Assembly (NCBI GenBank): GCA_029964075.1 | Contig: CM057147.1 | Span: 24,449,513-24,513,512, forward strand | Origin: Patiria pectinifera | Taxonomy: Eukaryota > Echinodermata > Asteroidea > Valvatida > Asterinidae | Length of the DNA: 64,000 nt | Direction: 5' to 3' | Shown: positions 49,001-61,000 of the stretch, piece after piece | Layout of the letters: the number at the start of each line of letters is the position of its first letter | Position numbering within the stretch: the first letter of the stretch is position 1 | Program-made: the position numbers and the translations under genes | The notes under the pieces: generated by a model | What the model saw: the letters and a program-made list of their open reading frames with translations, nothing else | What the model was told of the DNA's origin: nothing | Databases searched by the model: none

Positions 49001-52000
49001 ACAATAGTGTTAGGGTGATGTAAGGCCGAACAAGGCATAACAGGCAGGGCAGTTTGGGGCGGTATAGGGGCTAATCGAGTCCAGATTTATAACATCAGAA
49101 TGAAAGGGACTTAAAATGCCTTTCGATGAAAAAACATAAGACTAGTGGTAACATTTCAATTGGTTTGTACAGAGAAACTAGATGTGCAGGGAAAAGGTGA
49201 TTTTCTAGCCTAAAAAATATACTGGTGTAATGAAATAAGGTTCATTTCACTCAGAAGCTAGAAAAATAGGTCAAACAATAGATATTGCGGTTAGTATTGT
49301 GGCAGGCCCTTTGAGGAAAATATATTGAAACGGCAGGTACATTTAGAAAAGTCTGTATTGAATATTCAAAATATAATATAGCAGTGTGAAATGATCCTTC
49401 TCATCAAGTGTAACATAATGCGTTTGTATATGGTGTAAATCGAGGACACACACGTGCAACATCAACGGTGAATCGAGGACAGGAACAAAATCGAGGACAA
49501 CCTCGATTAGAAAATGTGTACAAAACCAATGAGAGCTGTTGCCAAAAAGTTAAAGTACAAACAAAGGAAAAGGGAAGAGGAACAAAAGAAAATCCTCGAT
49601 TTACACCATAAACAAACATGCTAGTACATGTATGTGTGATTGCTTCACTTGACTCTTGGACTCTGTAGATTTAGTAGATTTAGAATAATTTGTAATCTTT
49701 ATTTTGTCCCGGGCATCGACTTATTTGATTTTTCTTGTTCTCCATTTTGACAGTGCCAAGCTTTGTACCAACGGTGAACGTGCTGGATTCCGATATCTCT
49801 TCCAACAGCATACGTTTCACATGGGATGAGGTTTCCTGTGAAGATTTGAACGGTCCGTACTCAAGCTACACGTACCACATTGAGTTGACAAACCTTGCAA
49901 CTGATGAATTGTCAACACACTCCACAAACCACGAAGTAAGATGGTCAACTGGGCTGACCCCCTGCACGACGTACAGTTTTCAGATCGCAGTCGTCAATAC
50001 TATTGGAGTCGGAACTTACAGCAATGCTACTGTGGTGACTACAGATGCAGTGGGTAAGTTGAGACTGGGGTCAAGTGAAGATGGCTCTCACAGTTGTAAT
50101 AGAGATCAAGTCCATTACAAATCAAATCATAAGTCAATCACAAGCCAATCACAAGTTAATCACAAGCCAATCACAAGATAATCACAAGCCAATCACAAGT
50201 CAATCACAAGTTAAATCACAAGTCAGTCACAAGTCAAATCACAAGTCAAATCACAAGTCAATCACAATCCAATCACAAGTCAATAACAAGTCAATCACAC
50301 ATCAATCACAAGTCAAATCACAAGTCAATCACAAGTTAAATCCATGTCAAATCACAAGTCAAATCACAAGTCAAACAGCTCTTTGGTTCAGGCACATTTT
50401 GACAAAGCTGCGTTTAATATTCAGTTGGTTTTTGTTTTAATTTGCATGTTGACAAAATAATGACACACAGTTGTCTTAAAAACAATGTGTTCAAATTGTG
50501 CTGTTTGGAATTTCTTTCCTTTTTGATTGCAGTTCCATCTCGGGTTCTAGGTTTATCCGCTGAGGCTGTTGACGGATATCCTACTGTCCTCCGTGTTCGG
50601 TGGAATCCACCGTCCGGCAACTGCCCCATAGATCACTACACAGTCAGCTTTGATTTGTTTTGGTTATTGCGGTGCGAATATCCAGCTAGCAATCGCATCG
50701 TAGCAGGGAGAACGACCGATATGGAGTACAACATTACCGGCCTCTTCCCAAACTCTAGGTATAAAGTGTATGTCAGGGCAAGAACATCAGCTGGTGAGGG
50801 GTCAGAAGATGTTGAATATGTCTATACTGCTGAAGCAGGTGAGTTAATTTGAAGTTGCTTTCCCACTTTTTTTTTAATGGATGTTGGTTCATAGCTTGTT
50901 TCTCCCATGTAGCTCCATGTTTCTCCTAAGCTTTTGAAACTTTTGAGTTGCATCCTCCTGGGTCCTAAATTTTTTAGTTGTTTGGTGAAATATTTTTTTC
51001 GTTGTTTCTATTACCAGCCCCATCTGAACCTCCACGGAACGTCATCAACACGGCAACGCTAAAGCGAGGTTTGAGGTTTGACTGGCAGTCACCATCCTGC
51101 CCTGGTAGTCGTGGTGACATCGTCGGATACACATACCGACTAATTGATCTAGAAAGAGGCGGGGAGAATGTGACAGAAGACACCAGCTCGTCTGTGACGG
51201 ACGCTTACATTGACGGTCTGGTACCCTACACCCTGTACTCATTCCAAGTCCTGGCACGCACTGCAGCCGGAGATGGTCCCTATAGTGACGCTATCAAGCT
51301 ACGCACAGATCAAGCAAGTGAGTCAAAATTTTCATTCCTTTTGAGCTTTATTTTTTTTTTTTTCAGTTTACGGAGACTTTGGCAAATAAAAAAGAGGAAA
51401 CAATTTGTGCAGTGAAAAAAAAGTTTCTTTGTGCACTTCGGCAACGACAATGCCATAATTCACGACCTGGATGCGTGGCAGGGGCCGATTTATAAAGTTT
51501 TTTTACTAACTATTTATTTTGCTACAGAAACTAAAGCAGACAGTGTGGTAACTGTGCAGCAGGTCATTGCACCAAAAAAACATAGCACAAAGTTGGGCTA
51601 ACGATAGAAGACAATTATGCTATAAACTATAATGGCTACAGACAAAATGTGTGCAAAAATAACGGAAAATTGTACTAACTAAAGTGGAAAATTGTGGCAG
51701 AAAAATTGTGGCAGAAAAGATTTGCAAATTAATAATGAAAATTGGGCTACATTTATCTATAGACGAAAGTTGTGGTAAAGTAAATAGCTGAAACTATTAG
51801 ACGTAAATTGTGTTCCTTTAATATCATACTGATACTTATGATTCCCCGGGCATGGCGATTTCTATTATTGCATCATTTACTTAGCAAATTCTGAGTCTGA
51901 GGTACGGTAAGTGTGCCTTTGGCTGTGCTATCTGTTTATGGCGTTTGTGAAAGCAAAGTCTCTGTTATCAGAAAATTGTGTGCTAAGCAGTGCCATGATA

Positions 52001-55000
52001 TCGGACCCTGTTTTAAGTTTTTACCCGAGGGAATTCAGCTTGCAGTTCTAAAGCCGACAATTATCTCATCCTATTTGTGCAGAGCCACCTCAAATTACCT
52101 CCGTTACGACACCTAGCGGCGACGCCACTTCCATCACTGTCCAGTGGCCCAGGCCAGACCCGCCTAACGGCATCATCATAGCCTACTACGTAGTCTACGG
52201 AATCGTCCCACATGTAAACCAGACGCTGAAAGTCACTGAAGGACTGAATGATACCGTCGTGGAAGTTGAACTGACTGGCTTGGTTGCTAACAGCAATTAT
52301 TCCATACAGGTACTGTGTTTACCCTTTAGCACTTTTGTAAAATTGTATTCATAAATACCTCAGACAGTTTAGCCATTCCTATTGGTCGAGAGCCCGTCAC
52401 GTGGCCGGTCTTAAACAGATGATAAAGACATGGCTAGCTGGTCTTAAACACTTTTCCAGCGTCACATAAAATGTGGACTCCCATGAAATCCAGTGCCTTT
52501 TACCGTTTTATTGGTTGAAAGTTCAACAGTCCTCACGTAGGCATGCGCAACGACCCAGGTGCGTTCTGCGCGACATCGCACAGAACGTGCCAAACGCGCG
52601 TCAATCTCCATAAAAGGGTTGTTTACATCTTAATCGGCAGAGGGATGTTTCAAAAGCATGAATTTTTCGGGATTTTTTGACCGAAATATTGGTATTTTTT
52701 TTACCAAAAAGGTATTTATGAATGGGAATAAATATGTGCTCGGTCGGTATTAATCACTCTGTTTAAGACCGCTTAGAGTCTGGGTGCTGATAATTACCCT
52801 CACCTCCGGCTCGGGTAATTATCAGCACCCAGACTCTAAGCGGTCTTAAACAGAGTGATTAAAACCTCTCGAGCACACATTTATTCCCTTATTAATTGCA
52901 TCTACTCCTTGGTGAATCAATAAAACCATAGCGTGCTGGGGGCGGTTTGGGGCAGTATGGGGAGTAACCAATTGTGAAGTTCACCGTAAAATCACATGCA
53001 ACTTTTTAAAGGCAGAGTGGATCATTTGCAGCTACCCAAAAAATAACTGACCAAAATATCGTTAAAAAGGTTACTTAGTTTAAAGAAAGTAATGAACCTA
53101 ACTCCCTGTGAAATTATTTCTTCTGGCATGCTGTTATTTTTGAAGAAAACAATGAAAGAAGGTGATTTCCAAGGATGTATCAAGTGACAGATTTCTGAAA
53201 ATTAGTGTTTGTAGTTGGTTTGTTAGTGGGCGAATCCCTGAATGGGTGTAACCATTGACAGGATGCGCGTGGGTGCGCAGCTGCTGTCATTCGTTGGTTC
53301 AGTGTGTGATGTCACGTGGCTCAAATCGGCTGAATGAGAATCATGCCCCGATTGCTGATTTCGAGATTGTGTCACGAGAGAGCGCTTTTCAAAATATGAC
53401 ATGGCATCTTTTGAACTGAAATCATGATCCAGAACACTGTGTTTCCGCAGTATGTACAGCATTCACAGAGCTGAAACCTCATCGGGTTACTTGCAATTTT
53501 TAAGCATGCGTCCTTAGATTTTGAGCACTATTGTTGCTTCAAACGAAAAAAATGCAAGATTGTTTGTAGTATTTAAATCAAATTGGGAATTACTTTTGTC
53601 TGTTTACAAATTGGTCCACCACAATCAGTTTTATCAGTTTCTAACTTTTTTTCTTATTTTCTGATTTGCTGTTTTGATTTGTTTCTATTTTTTTACTCAA
53701 ATGTAGGTCCAGGCTGAAACAGTGGTGAACCGAGGTTCTTTGAGTGAACCCGTCTATCGCATAACGCAGGAGGGAAGTAAGTATCGTCATGGCAATGGCT
53801 GCTTTTATAATTGAGAGAAATCAGACTTAGTGATGAGACCAGACTCCCTTAAACTGAAAACCCAAATGAAAAGGTTTTTTTGCCTATAAGTTTTATGGGG
53901 CCTCAAGGCTTCATTGTATGCAGCTATCCCAATTTTACCCAATACTCGAATATTCAATCATCAGACAATTCCAATAGCTATTTTCCAGTTTGAATATTCA
54001 AAACCCCAAAACTACCCACATACACACACACTCTTGTTTTACTATACTCCCGAGGACAATGCTTTGTGTTTCCCTTTGTAATATAACACTCTCCCATAGA
54101 CTAAGCACACAAATACAGAGGACCGCTTTGAACCAAAAAACCCAACTCCTGACGACTGAATGGATCTGTCGTTCTCCATTTGTGTGTCTGTCCTCGGGGG
54201 TTATGTAGAACAAGTACACAACTGTGATGTTATTTTGTTGTAATGCTGCAGCGCTTTATTGTCAGGTGCCACTTTTTTGTCAACGGGACTTTATCGTTGA
54301 CATCCGTTTTACAGGTTAAAGCCCTTGACAGTTGTAAAATAATTAATGCAACACTAGCGCCCTGTGTTGATTACTGCATGCAAAATGTAACTGGTGCGAA
54401 TTTCGTGCAACATTCTACCCATGCAGCATGCAGTTGCAGCTGGCAGTTTCGAATATCCGAATATTCGGTCAAACACAGTTTCAAGTAATCGAATGCTAAA
54501 TTATTTGAAAAGGACAGCCCTAGCGTTGTATCTTCAAAAATCCTGATAAAAAAGTCTATCGGAACCTACTGATGATTTTGAAGGTTCTAGGAAGGGCTGA
54601 ACTTCATCAAACCAGACTTTTTTTTTCTTTAAAAAACAATTTTCCAGTCAAACATTGCAATTCAATCAAATTTTCTTGGCTCAAATTCCTTTTTTTTTAG
54701 TTCCCAATATGCCTTCGTCGCTCAGGGTCGTAAGCAGAAAACAGACAGAGTTGTCCATCGCGTGGGATGAGCCAACAGCACCCAATGGGCAAATCGTTAA
54801 ATACACGGTGAGTCAAAGCAGTCTATGTTTTTTTTATTGAGTTGTTGCATCGGGACGATGTAAATTTAAAAAGCCTGATAGATGAGTGGTAAAACTTCCA
54901 CACTTTTGTTGATGTACCCTAACGTGGCGCGGCCCCTAACCTGGCGCGGCCCCTAAGGTGGTGCAGCCCCTAATGTGGTGCACTTTGATTTTTCGCCTGT

Positions 55001-58000
55001 AGAAATCTAAACACTCCCGTTCATAAATCACGAGTTTATCTACCCATTACAATGTTCGAAGACAAATTTATTTTGGCGTGATTTTCCGATTTTATTTCGA
55101 AGTGCACAGTGAACCCTTTGAAAATGCCCTCCAATTTTTGGACAAACTTCTAGTGGGGTATGCATGTAGAGATAATAATGGTTTATCAGAATTTATCAAC
55201 TTTACAGAAATTCCTAAATGGTAATTTGGAATTTTTCGAGATTTATTCAAGTGCGCCATGTTAGGGAACACTCGGCCAATTTTGTGCCCAATTACCTGAC
55301 GCCACCGTTTTTGAATTTCAGATTAAATTTCATGACACCCAGATTGTTCACAGAGGTTAAATAGCTAGCATTAATAAGGTAAAAGTACCAGTATTTCACT
55401 AAATGAATTGGCAGTTTGTCAACAAAGAAGTTTGGCAACATAACATGTGGAAAGCCGGGGTAAACGTCGAAGTGCGCCACGTTAGGGAACACCACTAAAG
55501 AAGCAAATTTCATTGAGCCACTTAGCACAGAATAAGCAGAGCATAGAAACAAAATTTGCTTACCAAAACCAGTTACCAGCCAAAACACTGTATTTATATT
55601 GCTTGTGACTGGTTCCCCGCTAATTTTTTTGCTTAGCAAGACAGAACTTAGGCAGAACTGGGCACAGGCTGTAGTGGAGAAAATGCTCCCGGATAAAAAA
55701 TGGGGGTGATTTTTTTTTTTCAATTTTCTGGTTTATTGATATTTGGAATCTTTGATATGTCTCCTGCACATATTTTAAACATGATGGTACAAAAATTATG
55801 GTATAAAAGTGTTTTAAGGAAAAAAAGTTGGCATCTTTCAATTTCATGATAACAAAACTCAACATTTTGAAGGCCTTTTTCTGAGTATTTTACTTTTTGA
55901 CATTTTTTTTTTAAATGCAAACTTTAAACAGTCATTTGAAAACAGAATGTCTGATAAAAGAGCAACAAACGGTATTGTAAGGAGACGACCTACTTTGCAC
56001 CATACAGGCAGGATATGTACACGCACAGTTTAAGCACACTCACATGTTGTGCCGTTTATGCAGTCCAAAGACCTAATATAAATTGTACACTTTCATGTTT
56101 TTGAACAAAAACTTGGAGCTGCTTGCTTGAAAGAATAAACAGGAATTGCTTGTTCAGAAGACACATTTTATAAGAATACTGAGGATAAACCTGAGCTTGT
56201 TTTTATCTACAGGTCAAATATCGAGTCATTGGCAAGCCCTATGATCCAGATTTCAGGCCTTCCTCGGAGTCCACCGATTCTGATACGACGCCTGAAGCCA
56301 GGGAGAGGAGCATACTTGGACTGCTACCCGGCACTAAATACGAGATTATGGTGACTGCATCCACCCGACTGGGGCCGGGACCGGCGGCTGTGATGGAGGC
56401 TTATACCGAGCCGGCATCAGGTATGACTCTTGTTCATTTATTGATTTAATATTATTTGATCTTCTTTTGCGTCTCCAAGGGTGAAACATTGTTAGGATTT
56501 TTTCTGATGTCAGGAATTTTTGGCTGGATATTTCCTGATATGTGGATTTTTTGGCAGGGTTGTTCCTGATGTCAGAAATTGTTGTCTGGATTTTACCTGA
56601 TGTCAGGAATTGTTGTCTGGATTTTACCTGATGTCAGAAATTTTTGTTTGGATTTTACCTGATGTCAGGAATTTTTGTTTGGATTTTACCTGATGTCAGG
56701 AATTTTTGTTTGGATTTTACCTGATGTCAGGAATTTTTGTTTGGATTTTACCTGATGTCAGGAATTTTTGTTTGGATTTTACCTGATGTCAGGAATTTTT
56801 GTTTGGATTTTACCTGATGTCAGGAATTGTTGTCTGGATTTTACCTGATGTCAGGAATTTTTGTTTGGATTTTTACCTGATGTCAGGAATTTTTGTTTGG
56901 ATTTTACCTGATGTCAGGAATTTTTGTTTGGATTTTACCTGATGTCAGAAATTTTTGTTTGGATTTTACCTGAGGTCAGGAATTTTTGTTTGGATTTTAC
57001 CTGATGTCAGGAATTTGTGACTGGATTTTACCTGATGTCAGGAATTGTTGGCAGGATTGTACCTGATGTCAGGAATTGTTGTCTAGATTTAACCTATGTC
57101 AGGAATTTTTGGTAGGATTTGTCCTTCAGTATTAGGTTCTGCCCTTCACCGACGTACAAACACTGTATGTTCAGTGTGTTACCTCCCGAGTGAAAGTTGG
57201 AAAAAATCACTCGGGTGGGACTCGAACCCACGACCTCCTGCTTTCTAGTGCAGACGCCTTACCACTCGACCACCTAGATTTCTGAGATCAGCTTTCGAAT
57301 CTGATGTAGCAGCGGCCACCACAATTAAACTAGGTTTAACCGTCAAGATGTTTTCACCAATAAAAGCTTATGTAGAACAAAAGAAATGGGAATTTTAAGG
57401 GGGGCATTGAGGTAATCCTTGGTGACTAGAGCGCTAACTCCTCATTCTTGCGCACAGAGACGGTTTGAAGCCGCTCTGGGCGCAGACATTTTGAATTTAT
57501 GTGCGTGTTTGTAAAACACTATCAAAATAGATGGATTGAATTTTAAAAGTGTACTCTAAATGCAACGCGCAAGTAGAAGATACGCAAACAACTTAAGCGC
57601 GTCATGACGGTTCAAAAAACGTCACGGCGAAAAGCATCTGCAGCGGAGGGACGCGCACACGTTGCGCTGTTTGCGTAGAGCAAAATGAAATGCTCATTTG
57701 CTGATCGTGCGTTTCGGTTTTGGGCGTATCGGCTTCGATGACGCACTGGTGTGGAATAAAAAACGCAGATATGCAAATAGCCGTACAAAAGCCGTACAAA
57801 ATTTGGAGTTTTCCATAGGTTTGTGCACAAACATGGACGCGCCCAGCAGGCATTACTTTGTACATCGAGTTAACGCTCTAGTAATTTAATATAGCTCTAT
57901 GCCCTCAAACCATCTACCGAATGGATTTTCCATTTCTCCCAATCTTAATCACTGTCTTACCAAAATTACGGATTCTAAATTTCTAAGCAGCTTTATGTAT

Positions 58001-61000
58001 CCAACAATTCTGAGTAAATCCTGCAAGAAGTTGTTCTGTGGAGAAAATATATGTAATGGAAATGATTTTTGATATCTGGATTTCTTTGATTTTCAGATAT
58101 TCCCGCCCCGGTCCCCCCGATTGTTGATCCAAAGATGTCTACCGGAACAAAAGTTGTCATCTCCGTTCCCATCGTGGACAATGATTACGTTGTGTAAGTC
58201 CAAGTGTTTTTGGCAGAAATTAAGATATATTTGTATTGATTCAAGTTCATTGCAGTAAGATTGCAGCCAAGTTTGGTCAGACTCAATACACAATTTAGTG
58301 GGCAAATGGCAGATAAACACCCCACATGTTCCACGAATCCCAGATATATCATAATGAGGTAAGTCCTTAGTCCTTACTATTTGTCTTAAGTCTCAACTCA
58401 AGATTTTGTTTTGCCTTGTCATCTCAGTTCCTACCTGGTCAAGGTGAAGAAAACGTCCTCCAGAAAGCGGCGCCAGTCACTCCCTGTTCAGCAGGAAGAT
58501 ATTGGAAGCTACGACGCAAACCCAGGCAACTACTGGGCCGGGGAAGTCAACAAAAGCCAGCACACGGGGACCTTTGAGATTGGCGATAATAAGACGTACG
58601 GAGGATACTACAATCCACCGCTGCAGGAAGGGGCGACCTATGAAATACAGACAGGCTCCAGTAGCAAAACAGATAATGTGAGTACTTGCTGAAAATCTGT
58701 ATGAAATGATCTCAAAGTTGCTTCCTGGAAAAAAAAAAAAAATCCAAATTTCCAAAATTGTTATTTCTATAGTAATACTAAAGTTACTCACTTCCGTATA
58801 AGACATCGAAGGAAAAAACTACCCACTCTTTTATTTATAAACATTTTAAAATGTTTAATCGTTATTTGTTTTGCAATACCAATGTTCCTCTTTTTTTGAA
58901 TGAGACATCGACTGAAATTAGTATTTGCGGATCGACAATAATTCAGGCAGATCTTTTAAAGCTTTAGGAAAGCAAAAGAACCCAAAACAAAAGCTTTGTT
59001 TTTCGAAGGGGCTGCAGATGCTAAAATAGAAACTAAAGTAGTTTTTGGAGAATCGGAAACTCGTTAGGAAAACGAAATTGAATTTGTTGAAGAACACCGA
59101 ATAGCAACTTGAGTTTTTGTTTGTTTGTAATTTGGCCTTTTCCATGAAATGTGGTCCCCGAAGATGGTTTTTCTTCATGTCCAAGATCTTTTTTCGGGAT
59201 TTTTTTTCATCGGCGGGTAGTCATGCTCAACAAATCATCATGTCTCTCTGTTAGTCCGTTCGTTAGTAACAAACGTTGACATTGTCTATTGCTCCTACAT
59301 ACTTTGACCGATTTCAACTAACTTTGTCGAAAGTATCAGTAGCCCAGCCCCAACATGTCACATGACCAAACTGGGGTCAGAGGTCATCTGGAGTCAAGGT
59401 CAAAAATAGGTCAAATTTCAAAGAAGCTTAAATGACAAAAGTAGTGCTGGCGGCATGTTGGCCTTGGTCAAGCATTAAACAAATGTCCATGGTGACCTCT
59501 TCATCTGACCTATATGGGATCAAAGGTCAAAATAGAAGAACACGCATCATTGGCCCGCAGCTTCAAAGATCTGATCCAGCTTGTTTACTTATTGTTGTCG
59601 ATGTGGCAACGAACAGCTTCTCTCTCCCTTTTTTTAATGTGATTTCAATTCTTGTTTTTCCTCCCATCAAGTCGCATATAGTTGCTCTGTCGGACCCTAT
59701 CGAAGTCAAAGGTAAGATGAACAAAATAAACAAATAAATATAAAGAATAATGAAGAATTGCCAATATGTTGTTACTGTATGTTATATTAAGCAAACGTAT
59801 TGATAGCTGCATGGTCTTGCTAACACAATTTTTCTTCATAGGGTTCCTGAATTGGATCAAATATGAAATTATTAAAAATTAACCAACAAATCAATAGAAT
59901 GGAAGTTAAAACGTATCTTTACCAAATTCTGTGACTGCTTTTAAATGCGGCTGTCCATTGCTGTATTGTAGAACCAAGAAATTGACAGGAGGGGGGTTTG
60001 AACCTGCAACCTCCAGATTGCTGTCCCGGTGCTCTACCAACTGAGCTATCCAGCCCTATGTTGGCAGTTCCCCAGTTTGTCAATGTCAGTGTTCAAGAGC
60101 GATAGTCAGAAGCCATGCACCCGTATATGCCATGTAGCCAGGGATCATTCCAACAGGCATGGAACTTTTCCCCGGATCAGCTGATTTCCTCTATTTTAAC
60201 TGCCCATTCCACCATTAAGCATGTTAAAGGGAATGTACATCACTGGCTTTTGCTGTAATTTCCAGAAATGAACTATTTGAGAGGTTAGTATAATAGATCA
60301 AATATTGTTACACTGTCATTTTTGAAGTTTGGTGTTCGAAAAGGTTGGAAAAACCAAGAAAAACACAAATTTTCAAGTAGTCTGGTTCACTGACTCCACA
60401 AAAGAAAAAATGAATCAATTTATAGATAGATGAAAAAAAAGGGCAAGGAACCAGTCTAGCTGGCCTGCCCCTGCACCCATTGATAACATAACCAATAGCA
60501 AACAAAAATTTGGACTGGAAAAAAATGGTAAATTTGGAGCAAAAGTTAGAAATAGTTTGTTTTTTTCACGGCCGACCACCCGACCAATAATGGTTACAAA
60601 AAATTTTTTTTCAAAAAAAATGCACCACACCAGGTGCCATAATTTTACAAGATGCTTGAGACTGTCATTTACCAACATCCTAGTAAGGTATTTCGTAAAA
60701 ACTTGGTAGTTTTATTTTTCGATGTTTGCAATTGTTGTATATTCCCTTTAAACATAGAAAACACTATACAAAGTCTTGGAAAGATGTGAATGTCCTCTTT
60801 TTTTTGTGATTTCCCAGTTGCATGCCTGTACCCAGAGTCATGATGCTAGCGACATAAGCCGTGCTGCCAACCTGGGGACTAGACCATTGTCATGTTGCGG
60901 CCATCTTGATTTTTTTTTTCCCGTTCAAATCAATGTAACCAAAGCAAGGCTGGAAGAAAAATAGTCTGGTTCCTTTTTGCACAAAAAAAACAACATTCAG

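Noticed and set aside
48552..49023. Open frames of 60-72 codons with LHCITLYYIV repeats
   Set aside because: Direct result of the 10-bp satellite; all frames of one strand are open.
56498..57122. CRISPR-like look of regularly repeated units
   Set aside because: Units follow each other without unique spacers, and the context is an animal intron; it is a minisatellite.
57208..57280. Possible tRNA-Ser gene on the - strand
   Set aside because: A and B boxes are present but acceptor and variable arms do not fold properly, and a second copy with the same non-tRNA tail exists; it is a SINE.
59975..60056. Possible tRNA gene on the - strand
   Set aside because: T stem (GCAGG against CCCCC) and acceptor stem do not pair.
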